From NCBI GenBank assembly GCA_003991915.1, contig RQTK01000697.1, forward strand, positions 32,081-96,080: a stretch of DNA of 64,000 nucleotides, in the 5' to 3' direction. Shown piece by piece: positions 34,995-46,042 of this stretch. Position 1 is the first letter of the stretch. The number at the start of each line of letters is the position of its first letter. Position numbers and translations under genes: made by a program. Under the pieces are notes generated by a model. That model searched no databases and was not told the DNA's origin. It worked only from the letters and a program-made list of their open reading frames with translations. The DNA is from Elysia chlorotica (Eukaryota > Mollusca > Gastropoda > Plakobranchidae).

Positions 34995-36650
34995 TTATTT
35001 ATTACTTGTAAAACATACACTGTCTTTGAAAGGGGTTAGTTCACAGCCAATAATTACAGAAGTTTTCTTTTTATTTTGTCTACTCTTTGAGAGTGGATTT
35101 TTGAAAGGTTTCTTTCCAAAACATGTAATTAAAAAAATGTTTAACTTTGGGTACAGGGGACATAAAGAATTGTCATAATATTTTAGTCGACCTTGAAAGA
35201 CTTTAATTTCTTGCAAATTTCATTAATTGTGTGTTTGTGCCGTTGTTTGGTAGTCATTGGTGTAGGAAGTGTATAAAATTGGTGAAAACACACAGCCCTG
35301 GGTGCCCCCGTATTTGTGATAGTAGTTTTGGATCTAACACCATTTATATTAACATTTTCGGTCTCATTGTAAGAAAATAAAAATTCCAGGCGACAACACT
35401 GACATCAACATGTAAGTCATACAATTTCTTGATCATAAGATGGGACTGAATAGTATTAAAAGCAGACGAAAAATCAACGAATGAACTTCTACCAAAAACA
35501 CTCGTTGTCTTAAGATGTTTTAGGACAGTAGGCCTATTTAAAAACGCTAACACAGCATCTTCATCAGTTCTTTCTTTATAGGCAAAATGAAAAATATCAA
35601 GTTGTTGATTTGTAACTGTTAAGACATGTTTCAATACCAGTTTTTCAAAACCTTTAAAAACAGAGCGACAAGTCTTAATTCGTTCAATTGTTGACATGTG
35701 ACTTTTTAGGGACAGGTATAATTTCCGAAGTTTTCCACACTGTTGGTGTTGTGTGTGTGTTTGCAGTGACATAGTGAAAATATAATAATGTGAACATCGG
35801 TGCTTACTGCTGGTAACACAGTTTGAGGATTTTCCTCTTATTTTTGTCAGCACATGTCCTGAGTAAGACCACTGCCAACGACTTATCTTTCAGTTTCTCA
35901 CACCCATAATGATTCTTCTTGACTCATTCATAAATTTGCTCTCTACTGAAATCTTGGCTATCAAAACAACAGTTAAATGTGTTCAATTCATTTGCATATG
36001 ATCTTTCGTTTTGTACTACCAATGTATCTTTAACAGGGCCGTAGCTAGTCATAGTGTGTAAGGTGTTCCACATAATTTTTTTTTGTTTCATATTGTTTTT
36101 CTTCAACTTACATTTTATTCTCTTCTCTACATTTATCTTTACATTCTCTGGTCTTTCACTTTATCTTTTTTACAATATCTTTTGTTTCATCTTTGTCTTT
36201 ATTTTTAAAACCGAACTTTTTCCTCTCGTTAAATTTCCTAATTACTCATGATTTATTTTTTGGGAATATCTGTATTGTTTTGTTTCTACCCTCAAATAAA
36301 GAAATATAACAATTAATCGTAACCGTTAGTTCATTTACGAGCCCTTAATAAACGTCCCAGTATGTACTTTCGAAACAGGACCGAAGTTGGTCTGTTTTTT
36401 CCTCAGACCATTCTTCGACAGTTCGTGTAGTGGGTTTCTTAGTCTTCAGCAAAGGTCGATATTTAGGACTGAGGTTTAGGTTGTTGTAGCCAGACGCTCC
36501 CAACGGTGGCAGTGGGATGGACTTGTAAGCGTCTGGGACGTTGCTGTAACACAGGTCTAAAGTCGTCGCCCCTCTTGTCGCACACGTGACGTATTGATGG
36601 TATTGGGGTAGGGCGTGTTCCAGAAGGCACTCTTTAAAATCAATAACGGT
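34995..36650 (-). mobile_element. 5'-truncated, decayed Jockey-superfamily LINE
   Basis: Minus-strand order matches a CR1/L2/Rex1-like non-LTR retrotransposon. The C-terminal part of an APE-type endonuclease (QYHQYVTCATRGATTLDLCY, then SIPLPPLG and KKPTTRTVEEWS, 36345-36640) comes first. A linker with FPKNKS and KTRECKD (36110-36340) and WNTLHTMTSYGP / ANELNTFNCCFD (35940-36070) follow. Next are reverse-transcriptase blocks FEKLVLKHVLTV, FVDFSSAFNTIQ (35440-35680) and, in another frame, NTGAPQGCV-like then ILYTSYTNDY (about 35230-35320). The YADD-type block region is missing, and a thumb-like piece (IFLITCFGKKPF, KTSVIIGCELT) lies at 35050-35140. At least three frame changes, stops and an internal deletion make it inactive. 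Upstream of about 36650 homology ends, so most of the endonuclease is absent. Confidence 0.9.
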
Positions 36651-37351
36651 GAGAGGAAGACTTGTTATACACTGTGGCACTAAGTAATACAGTAAAGTTG
36701 TTATAAGTTTATCAAACTAATAAAATGAAACTGTTGTACGTTGATTTAACGGATACCACAAAACTGTTAGAAGCAGACTTACCTTATAGCTTAAATGCAC
36801 TTCAGTTTTCTATTCTATGAATACTCGTCTACGAATAAAACTAATAAAGGAGGATAGGTGGCAAAGTGCGTTTTTTTATATTTTGTTAGCGCTATTCCTT
36901 GCTCCTGTCACAAAGAAATGCTGGAGGTAAGACAAGTGCTCTGGAGAGAACCAGGCGATTTGGTTTATGCTGGGGCAGATTGTTTAGAGCTAAAGATACG
37001 TTCACGACACCTTATATAAACTTGAAAGATAGCAGCACTGTAGTGAAAAATGCATCATTCATTACCCGTTTAAAATGAGTTTCTTAAATTTGTTAACAAT
37101 TATAAATAGAAAATAGAAAAAAAAGGATTATTGCTCTCGCCAAAGTTTTCTGATAAAAAATAGAAGCTTCAGAAATGATTGAAAAGATGAGCTTAGGATT
37201 GTGGGAGAAGTAAATAGAAAGATAAGTACTCCAAAACTTTAATGAAAACGAAACGAAATTCAACAAACACATAAATCCGGAACAAGAACCCACTTGCCAA
37301 ATGAATATCCACAGAAAATGAATGTTTATTGGAAACACTCGCCTAGCGAGT
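36651..37351. other. unique AT-rich DNA, no gene seen
   Basis: No continuation of the LINE is recognisable, and nothing else is identified up to the assembly gap. Confidence 0.5.
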
Positions 37352-37400
37352 NNNNNNNNNNNNNNNNNNNNNNNNNNNNNNNNNNNNNNNNNNNNNNNNN
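37352..37400. other. assembly gap (49 N)
   Basis: A run of N directly before a purine/(AG)n tract (37411-37441). The gap probably reflects collapse or failure at a microsatellite. A minus-strand open frame runs across it only because N codons are read through. Confidence 0.98.
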
Positions 37401-37637
37401 AGGTAAAGGTGGGAAAAGAGAGAGAGAGAGAGAGAGAGAGGTCTGTTCTATAGTCTAATCCTGATAGTCTAATCCTGCCCTCCTTGTTTCGTGAAAACAC
37501 TCTAAACTCATCAGGTAATTTGTGAGCTGAGAACAATGTTGGAATGTTTGTGCTAAGGTAGACAACTGAAAAGTGAAGCAGCGCTTTTTCTTCCGTCTTG
37601 GCACCAGACTTAAGTATGTCCTTCTCTGTTAATGATG

Positions 37638-37841
37638 CTAGATCAAACTATAATTATAGCATTGTAGACTGGACATTCGCCTTAACTCCTGACCTTTTGT
37701 TTTTAGATGACTTATAGAAATAATAATTATAATAAAAATGGTTATGCGAGCCATCTCTCCATGGATGTCACGGAATAAGTGCAGTGCAGTGAATGCGAGT
37801 AGAAAAAAGATAACCAAGGTGAATTTAGCTACTCTATCCAT
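37638..37841 (-). CDS. tentative small secreted-peptide ORF
   Basis: The minus-strand ATG at 37841 has a fair start context (CATCGAAAATGG). It opens a 67-codon frame beginning MDRVAKFTLVIFFLLAFTAL, which looks like a signal peptide: a charged n-region, a hydrophobic core and small residues near 18-20. HLFRDIHGEMARI follows, then a second hydrophobic isoleucine run and ...RRMSSLQCYNYSLI. A TATA-like AAAATATATAG lies about 25-35 bp upstream. There is one cysteine, no repeats and no recognised family. It may be only the first exon of a longer gene or a chance frame in AT-rich DNA. Confidence 0.2.
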   Translation of the reverse strand: MDRVAKFTLVIFFLLAFTALHLFRDIHGEMARITIFIIIIISISHLKTKGQELRRMSSLQCYNYSLI

Positions 37842-38407
37842 TTTCGATGTTTAACATGAGTCTATATATTTTTTGATTAGTAAATATCTACCTTATTATC
37901 TCTATATCATATCCCTCTATACTTGTACTTTAGCATAATATGCGTTCTCTCCCTTAAAAAAATTTTTGGTATCTGGAAAAAAGCAGCCCCTGAAATTGTT
38001 AATTATTAATACTATAAGCAAATTGACCAACTCTTACCCTTACCCTAAATAAGACCTTTTCCAGTTCACAACAAAGCTTAGGTGAACAATACGAAAAGAA
38101 AAATAGAAATAGAAAAAAAAAACAAGTGAAAAAACAACTTGGTAGTCTTGTATATATAAACAAAAGCTTCTAAAATTGTTGTCGCTTTTGTAAAAGATGC
38201 AATGGTTAATACTTTGAAAATAATTATACTATTATTCTCTGTTCCAAAAACTACTTGACTCATCTTTCCATTTGAATTACCCATTTTATATTGACATTCT
38301 GGAATTGAATGCTCGATTTGTATTCCACTCCAATGGTAATTGTTAAGGAGACCATCGGCACGACTTTTGCCTAAAAAAACAAAGCAAACAAACAATAAAA
38401 TAAAAAA

Positions 38408-38460
38408 CTGAAATATTGTTTTGTTATAAAGGCGCCATATTTCCATTAGAAGGGGGCATC
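38408..38460 (+). repeat. 52-bp direct repeat, copy 1
   Basis: Shares AAGGCGCCATATTTCC and flanking sequence with 38805-38856. Three differences are counted by eye. The pair is about 400 bp apart in direct orientation. Confidence 0.9.
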
Positions 38461-38804
38461 CCACCAAAAAACAAAGGCTTAGAATTCGTTCTCTAATAGT
38501 GGTTATGGAATGCGGTGTAGCGACTTAATTATCGACCGCACTAACAAACTGACTACTCCAACGGCAATCTTTGACTGCCAAGACTGTCGACGAGACTGGG
38601 CCTAAGATTAGTTTTTAGAACAACACAAACTGCACGATTTTCCAACGGCTTTTCTCACGAACGCCTCTCTTCTACTAGATCTGTCCTCAACAATAAATGT
38701 TTGAATTAAATCTACATTGTTCTCACATCTTGTACATTATCAACGTTTATGTTGTTCCTAGCGTTCTTATAGTGCCATCAAAAGATGAAAGCATCCTAGA
38801 ACCA
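38461..38804. other. sequence between the 52-bp repeats
   Basis: Unique sequence, slightly GC-richer than its surroundings around 38,560-38,600. No gene is seen. Confidence 0.4.
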
Positions 38805-38856
38805 CTGAATATTGTTTTGTTATGAAGGCGCCATATTTCCATTAGAAAGGGGCATC
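38805..38856 (+). repeat. 52-bp direct repeat, copy 2
   Basis: Second copy of the element at 38408-38460. Together they look like a duplicated insertion edge or short target duplication remnant. No element with known ends lies between them. Confidence 0.9.
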
Positions 38857-39815
38857 AAAAGAGAGAATCATTGTTTTACTCTCTAATACCGACATATGTC
38901 TTTCAACAATGGTGAACTATTAAGAGAGTGAATTGTCATAGATGTTGATGAACCTTCAATTACTCTTCACGGCTCATCTTCTCACCTAAAGTTACAGGTT
39001 GTTAATGCCTTGAGACGCCTCGCACTGACGTCACTGGAGAAAATGCTATTAGATTGCGAAACACCGATCTCTGCTCCATGTTTCTCTCCGCATACCCTCT
39101 TATCTACATTAATAAACGGAAACTAATTAACAATTTCCTCCTTTACTTCCATCTAGCCCGACACATAAGTAAATCCTCATACCACAATTAGCAATAAGCT
39201 AAGTTGTAGGTCTTACAGCCACCTTTAGTTTTCCCGGTGGTGAATGGTAAATCTTGCGCTCTCGCGTGTTCAAAATCAATAAAGATTTGATCTAGATGTG
39301 TACTGGGTTGGGCGTTCTTTTAGAATGACGTAAGTGTTGGCATGGCGGCTGAGAAGACTTAGGATTAATTATAGATAATGGCGATGATACAATCAGCGAC
39401 AGTGACTTCTGTCTAAGGCTAGCTAATCTCAGGCCCACGACCATGAGCATTAGAAGATGAAGATGGCCAGAGGAGTAACAAGAGGGGAGGAGGTGTTTGG
39501 TTGCAAGATGGGAGGAGGAGTTCGATTAACCAATAAAAAATTATATAAAAATATTGATGAAAATGTCTTGCATGGAGTCTGAAAAGATAAGACACAGTTG
39601 ACACGAGTACGGTGATGAAGTAAAACTCGCGGCCAGAATTAAAATATTAAGAGTTAGAGGCAAGTTTTAGCATTAATTTGGCTAGAAAAAGGCTTTTTTC
39701 TTTAAAAAAAAAAAAAAGAAGACAAGTTAGTAACTGCGCTTTGAGGAACATGTCAATATGACTCAATTCGCGTCAACACCTCATCGCCTCGAGAGGCATA
39801 CTTTCAATACAAGAC
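38857..39815. other. unique DNA, no gene seen
   Basis: No mobile element is identified. A weak tRNA-like stretch (GGTGGTGAATGGTAAAT near 39237) lacks a B box. Confidence 0.45.
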
Positions 39816-39975
39816 GAACAATGAACAACCTCATGTTTCCTCCCTCAAGTGGCATTGACAGATCTATTTGACTTGTAGGGCATAAGGCATTTCCGCTGAG
39901 ATACCGTAACACCCCTCTGCCTGGGCTAGTCCATTAAGTGATGTGTCAAAGTATTCTCACTCTTCTCTCTTCTGA
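39816..39975 (+). repeat. dispersed direct repeat DR, copy 2
   Basis: Second copy of 34389-34559, 5.4 kb away and in the same orientation. It ends TTCTCTCTTCTGA without the adjoining SINE, so it shows the repeat's state before that insertion. Confidence 0.88.
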
Positions 39976-40845
39976 ACAATCATAGGTAGACCATCGAGTT
40001 CCCTTTTGGTGTAGCTGTAAAATAGTATAAAATAGTTATACAAAAGAGTAAAGTTATTGGGATACATCTTTTTATTTCATTTTTAACTTGAACACTATCA
40101 CTGCATCAGCAGGGTGCTAAGGAAAACATTTCACGCGAGCAGAATCGGAACGAGGAACTGCAGATAAGAGACATGAAAAAACACAACTGAAAAAAACATG
40201 TAATTAGTTCAGTCAACATAACAAAGAGCCGTGATAGAAATGTGTTCCCCGCAATGAAACTGTTTTGTTTAAAACTGAAGATTAACTGTAAATATTGCAC
40301 AAACCAACTATATTCTATCTTCCTGTAATTGAAAATGAGATTATTACCTTCTCAAATGAAAGTTAAATTCAGTTTTGGCATAATTTCTGTTATAGATTCA
40401 TTAAATGTTACTTTAAAAAAAAAAAAAACGTTTTCACTGCCTTAACGAGCCCCACATTTTTACAGTTTTGCCTTTTTCCGAGAATTCAATTCTTTTACGA
40501 GTACTTTCGTACGTTCATTCCGAGAGAACTCCTTACTGTTATTTAGAACATCATGCTGAACAGAAAAAAAAATCACTAACACGGTGAAAAACGCTGCTGA
40601 TGAGCTCAATCTGCTGCCGCTGAACATCTAAGCATGTCTTTAATAGTCATTTGAAATCCTATTTTACCGTTTGTTTAAATGTATCGTTCCATCCTTAATA
40701 TTAACGTTCATCAACAGTTCCTATCTGTCAGTCTCTGCCTGTCTCTCCTTCTCTTTAGGGCCATAATTAAAATCATGCAGCTTGTTGGAATTGTCCGTTC
40801 CTTTGAAATGTACCTCTTAATACTTGAGCTCGTTTATTTCGTCCA
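39976..40845. other. unique AT-rich DNA, no gene seen
   Basis: No repeat or gene is recognised. A poly(A) run lies at about 40417-40428. Confidence 0.45.
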
Positions 40846-40849
40846 CAAC

Positions 40850-41012
40850 CCTCCCCCTCTCTCTCTATCTCTTTCTCTCACACACACTCCGCCTCTCTCT
40901 GAACCCTCCATGCCACTCACTTCCAGGTTGACAAGAGGATGTGGCCTCAAACGCATGGGACAACTGGGAATCCCCAAACCCTACCCCCCTCATACACACA
41001 CACACACACATA
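40850..41012. repeat. CT/CA-rich segments
   Basis: CT-rich 40853-40905 and CA-rich 40994-41012 bracket a GC-richer piece. A 89-codon plus frame (40939-41208) reaches beyond the CA run (…HPQIPVNVNSTAEMSRAHV…) but has no recognised domain or splice-flanked ends. Confidence 0.7.
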
Positions 41013-41214
41013 CACCATCCATGTGAACGCTGGTCCCTCCTCTAATGAGACCGGGAGGAGACATCCACAGATCCCAGTCAATGTCAACTCAACAGCCGAA
41101 ATGTCCCGTGCCCATGTTTCACTAACCACTTCGTTCTCTACCTCATTTTCTGCTACCCAGTTTGAAAAGATAGAAGAAGATGCTTTTAAAACAGCAACTT
41201 CGAGGTAGATGGTT

Positions 41215-41585
41215 TTAAAAGCAGTTGTGGTAATTATGTACTGCTTTTTCTCAAATTTAGCAGTTTTGAATCTATTAGTCTACTTGTCAACTGCACCGTT
41301 ATGGTTTTGTGTAGATCAATAACTAGGTGTTGCTTCTTTTTCTTTCATTCATTTCCACTTTTAAAATCTACAAGACTGCTCTTATTCTGTAATGATATGA
41401 TTTTGTGCAGTTTATCTTTATATATTTTGTAATAAATACCCCGCACATTTTTTTTCTTATTGATATATGATTTGACTCTAGATTCCCTCTACAGTCATTG
41501 TGAGAACAGGGAAGGATCGAGCATTTAAGTCGCCTAGGATCGTCATAGGTGGCGACACTAAAATGTTTTTGTCTTCTCTGGGATT
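41215..41585. other. unique DNA, no gene seen
   Basis: AT-rich with nothing recognised until the SINE tail. Confidence 0.4.
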
Positions 41586-41660
41586 GTGAGGCGTAAGTCT
41601 TGTGGCTCGTCCACAACATAGCATTATAGTGCTGATGTTCGACGTTAAACCAAACTCAAT
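41586..41660 (+). mobile_element. SINE 3' end fragment
   Basis: AGGCGTAAGTCTTGTGG, CGTCCACAACATAG, GTGCTGATGTTCGACGTT and AAACCAAACTCAA match the last 70 bp of the main SINE family. The 5' parts are absent or beyond recognition. Confidence 0.8.
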
Positions 41661-41694
41661 TAAAACTCTTTCACTCTGTATCGGTCTTTGTCTA

Positions 41695-41728
41695 TTTCCC
41701 TCTCATTCCTCTCTTTTCTCTCTTTTTC

Positions 41729-41788
<60 letters not shown>

Positions 41789-41800
41789 CCTCTCTCTCAT
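41695..41800. repeat. (CT)n microsatellite
   Basis: A pure CT run at about 41733-41779 inside a pyrimidine stretch that starts shortly after the SINE end. Confidence 0.95.
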
Positions 41801-42430
41801 TTTTGGTTAACACGCAAGTTGTCAGATTCGTTTGATCTACTTACCTTTTTGCCCTTCAAACATATTTTTACTAATATTTTAACACGCCATCTCATACATT
41901 TTAGCTCTTTCGGGTTCTCTCTTAACTAAGAGTAAAATCTTCTCTTTCATCATAGAATAAAGACTAACTGATCAATATTACAGAGTCAACGCGTGCTTCT
42001 TTTTCGTGCAATATAGTCGTTACTGTGCTGACGTGCCGTAAAAGAAACTCAACACTTTCGTGCAATGTTCAAACATTACTTTTACACTGGTATTTGACAG
42101 ATCACAGCTTGGCAAGTAAATTTTAACAATTTTCTGTGATTTAATTTTACGGTTTCTAAAAAGTCACGATATTAATCTTTCGTCTGCTGAAAAATATTAA
42201 ACACATTGTGAAACTGCATTACTATAACTGATTTTCTTCAATTGGAACATCTAACTGTTAGTCCATAAATACATACTGAACCATTCCTAATGGTTAAGAC
42301 CTCAGCTTGTGTTCAACTTTCAACTTATTAAATGCATAGGATTAAGAATGTTTAGAGAAACATTTGCGACAATAATTTTTTATTGGTGCACTAAGTATTC
42401 AGTTTTCCATCTGAATTACAGGAGATCAAT
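41801..42430. other. AT-rich DNA with a short dispersed repeat
   Basis: Holds GTGCTGACGTGCCGTAAA at 42016-42033, shared with 24786-24835. Nothing else is recognised. Confidence 0.45.
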
Positions 42431-42507
42431 ACATTTCCTTTCAATCTTTGGGGGGTGGGGGATGGCATTGTTGAAATTACAATTGCTACGATCGACGGAT
42501 TTTTTCA

Positions 42508-42510
<3 letters not shown>

Positions 42511-42557
<47 letters not shown>

Positions 42558-42645
42558 CTTCTCTCTCTCTTTCTCTCTTTCTCCTTCTCTCTCTCTCTCT
42601 CTCTCACTCTCTCTCTCTCTCTCTTCCTCTCTGTCTTTCTCTCTT
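42511..42645. repeat. (CT)n tract 5' of a SINE
   Basis: A pure CT run at 42511-42552 followed by imperfect CT to the SINE start. Minus-strand Arg/Glu frames are repeat translation. Confidence 0.95.
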
Positions 42646-42894
42646 GGGGGCGCGGTAGCCTGGGGTAGAACATCGGCTTCCAACGCAGGAGGTCCGTGGT
42701 TCGCGCCTTGGCGATCTCGCTCCGTTCTGTTTGAGTCGGTATCAAGCTAATGTGAAGCTGAGTCAGGGGTCATGGTATCCCCACCCTATCTTGTGTGTGG
42801 CAGCACATAAAATTGTCAGACGCCAGTCTTTGGGCTCATCCACAATAAAGCCTATACAGTGCTGATGTTGGACGTTAAACCAACACAACAACAC
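42646..42894 (+). mobile_element. near-full-length SINE inside a (CT)n tract
   Basis: Head GGGGGCGCGGTAGCCTGG, GGTAGAACATCGGCTTCC and a weakened B box GTGGTTCGCGCCTTGG. Body GTTTGAGTCGGTATC, GTGTGTGGCAGCACATAA and GTCAGACGCCAGTCTTTGG. 3' end GTGCTGATGTTGGACG, TTAAACCAACACAAC. CT arrays lie on both sides (42511-42645 and 42899-42942), so it probably inserted into one microsatellite. Confidence 0.92.
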
Positions 42895-42897
42895 CAT

Positions 42898-42898
<1 letters not shown>

Positions 42899-42942
<44 letters not shown>
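42899..42942. repeat. (CT)n tract 3' of the SINE
   Basis: A pure CT run that may be the downstream part of the array split by the SINE. Confidence 0.95.
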
Positions 42943-42945
<3 letters not shown>

Positions 42946-44190
42946 TAGCAGATTTCCTTTTCTTTTGTATCACTTTTTAACCTCCTTGGCGATCACTTTG
43001 TTTGCTAACTGCCTAGCTGTTTCGCCAAAGCTTTCATTTTATTCCCATCCTTTCTCAATAAATTATTTATTTTTAGTTATGGGTGTGTATTTGTGAACAA
43101 TGTTTTACTTCCTATCCAAGTCTGTCTCTGTGAACGCTCCGCTTCACACTGTCTCCTATTTGCGTCTAAAACATGCAACAACAGATTAAGCCCGTCTAAA
43201 ACAGGCGTTTTCTCAAAGTCACTGTGATGGTATGCTGCACGAGCTGGGACAAAATCGATTGTGCGTTTCAAATGCCACGAACAAGATTGCAATTTAAAAA
43301 GATTACCAGCATTAGAAAAGTATACGGTTCACCTAGAAAGCTGGAATCGATATTTTTACATTTTGGTCTCATAGATCATGCACAGTTTAGTTCTAAAGCA
43401 GTATTTGTGAGCTAAAAGCAAACTAAAAGCGAGGGAAACATAATTATGGAAAATAGTGCAAAGAGGCATAGACATATGCAGAAAGATGTAGTAAGTGTAA
43501 AAGGAAAAAAAGGTTTAAAAGAAAAAAGACAGAAATATAGAAAGAAAGAGGTGTATAGATAAACAGATGGATAGATATATAGATAGATAGATGCAGAGAG
43601 AGAGAGAGAAAAAAAAAGAAAGAAAGAAAGAGAAAGATACAGAAAAAATAAGGAGAATAAAACAGAATGATAAAATCACAACAAGATACACATCGCAGAG
43701 TTTGAAAATATTGCTTGCTGAACCTTGCAGAATCACAAAAGCAGAAGCAGCATCCGATATTTTAAATAAATGATTAACAAAAAATATGCTAAATGTCATG
43801 TATTTTCAACCAACTTCTTTGCTACTGTATCTGATTTTAAGTAATTAAAAAGGAGTCGATAAATAGAATGTAATTCTAAAAAGAATAACGTATACGGCAA
43901 AATACTATAAAGCATAACTATGATGCATCAAATATCAATACTTTAGTACGGAATGCTTCAAAATGTGGCCTTCTATGCTGCAGAAATATCAGCAAGAGCT
44001 CCTAATCAGTAGTAAAAAATTAATATTCAGAGAAGGGTGAGAAACAACTCTCAAAACAAAACGATTATAACAAAAGAGTAAAATCTCAAAAGAATATCAA
44101 CCCATGGAGGATTAAGCAATAATGGAATTTCTAGGTCTTGGATAAACTGTGCACTCTATAATTTGACAAGCTCGCACCGTATCTTCTTTT
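42943..44190. other. unique DNA, no gene seen
   Basis: Holds a purine/GATA stretch at 43520-43640. Open frames at 43077-43415 are short and domain-less. Confidence 0.45.
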
Positions 44191-45402
44191 TTTTTTTTGA
44201 AGACACGACACCTCAAAGAAATACACTGCTCAACTTTAGAAGGAAATAATCATGATGCAAATAATCGGTTTGTGTCACCAGCTCGTGGGTGGATTATCGC
44301 AAGGCTTAGTTCTGCAAGGGCAAGTCTGCAGGAGACCCGGATCAAACGTTATGATTCTGCGAGACCATTCATGATTCTCTTGCCTTTGAGTGATCACCAT
44401 GCTAGCCAACTCTGCGCTTTTGAATGAAAGGAAAGAAAGACGAACTTAAAATCTCCGGCAACAGTAATGAAACGGATACAACATAGAAACCTAACAGCAC
44501 CATTTGCAACTACAAAGCTGTCCCTTCGTTAGTTTGAATTGGGTGGGATTTTTCAATGACTCAATGGCAAAAGACTGATTTCCGATGTGTAATCACAAAA
44601 CAAAACTAATTTATCAAAAAAATTCGTAGTATGTGAAAAAATCTATTTTACAAAATAAAGCAAAAAGTTAGATTTTTAAAAAATCTAAAAAAAAAAAAGC
44701 AAATCAGAAAAGAAACTACCTAGTATGGGAAGACACGTATTTTTTAAATACTGTGATTATTTCTCCACTATAAGCTATGTTTATTTTAATTCTCTTCATT
44801 ACGGATGAGTGCACGCAGGGAAAATAAATTGGTATCAAAGAGGGCCGGCTTATAATGAGGCACTGACTTACCGCATCCCAAACATCTCGAAGAAAATGCA
44901 AGAATAATTATTACTTTTTGACATACAAGCTTATATTGCCAGCGCACAAACAGAGAAAACAAGCGTTTTTCCCATTCTCTTGGGATTCGATTCTGAGATA
45001 TTTTTTTCTTTATGATACTAAATATCTCAAATATTTCGTTGAACTAATCACGTATGCAGTGTTCCTTATCGTTTCATTCGTGCCCATCTCAAGGGACCAT
45101 CTATACATCTTTACATACAAGCAAGGCAACACAGACACCACCCCCTCTCCCATCCTCGAAAAAAAAATATAAAGAAGAAAAACCAGCATCAATAATAAAA
45201 CACCAACAAAAAGTCATATTGCTAGTTACAACTACAAAGTTGTCCTGCGTGAGTATGAATGACGTGGATTTTCTGAAAGCCTCAAGGGCGAGAGAACTAT
45301 CCCTGAATTTGTGAACAAGTGAGAACAAAGCTATTTTACGAAATAAAGCAATCAGTTAGTATGTGCACTCATTATCTGATTTAGTATGTGTAGGTGTAGT
45401 TG

Positions 45403-45518
45403 AGTTGGTTTAATCAATGTCCAACACCAGCAATATATAGACTATGTTGTGGACGGAACCCAATACTGACGTCTGACAATTTTATGTACTCCTACTCACA
45501 AGACAGGGTTCAGCATAA
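45403..45518 (-). mobile_element. SINE 3' fragment inside the tandem array
   Basis: On the minus strand: TTGTCAGACGTCAGTATTGG, CCGTCCACAACATAG and GGTGTTGGACATTGATT, with a GTTGAGTTGG start on the plus side. It lies between box gamma and box alpha of one unit and is absent from the other units at that place. Confidence 0.8.
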
Positions 45519-45954
45519 CTTGTTTTATTGAGTGCACCAAGGGGAAAATAAACTCGTATGAAACAGGTCAGGTTTATTACAAGGCGCTATATTAAGTCAT
45601 CCCATCAATCATGAAGAAAATATATGAATATCACACTCTGCCATAGTACAAGCTGTTTTCGCTAACATAGACAGCGAAAAAACAACAACAACAAAAGCGT
45701 GTCATTCAATTATAAAATTGGATCCTGGAATATTCCTATCCACTATGATATTGAGCTTCTCAAATATTTGGTTCAAATAATCATTTACGCAGGGGCTCAA
45801 ATCGATTTATTTTCACGAAATGAGTTTTTTTTTCTTCTCCAAAAAAAAAACACAACAACAACCCATTCGGATGCTTTCTTTGAGCCGTCACTATAATGCG
45901 TGCCTCTGCACTTTTGAATGAAGGCGAGGAAAAATAAAAAAATAAATAAAAATA

Positions 45955-45987
45955 ACACCACCAACAACAACAACAAAACAACAACAA

Positions 45988-46040
<53 letters not shown>

Positions 46041-46042
46041 GA
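45955..46042. repeat. (CAA)n microsatellite
   Basis: Interrupted, then pure CAA units (about 45990-46041), within the tandem array. Leu and Val homopolymer frames on the minus strand are translation of it. Confidence 0.96.

Noticed and set aside
37093-37536. 147-codon minus frame across the gap
   Set aside because: It is open only because the N run is read as unknown codons. The sequence beside it is an AG repeat.
38078-38467. 129-codon minus frame with a hydrophobic start
   Set aside because: Its first part lies in the 52-bp direct repeat that recurs at 38805, composition is AT-driven, and no family is recognised.
34389-39975. Direct repeats as long terminal repeats of a retroelement
   Set aside because: The copies are 160-170 bp and 5.4 kb apart, with no TG...CA ends, primer-binding site or matching internal domains between them. 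The only coding remnant there is an unrelated LINE on the minus strand.
40939-41208. 89-codon frame as a gene
   Set aside because: Partly CA-repeat translation, no domain, and no splice-like ends. Kept only as a note on the repeat entry.
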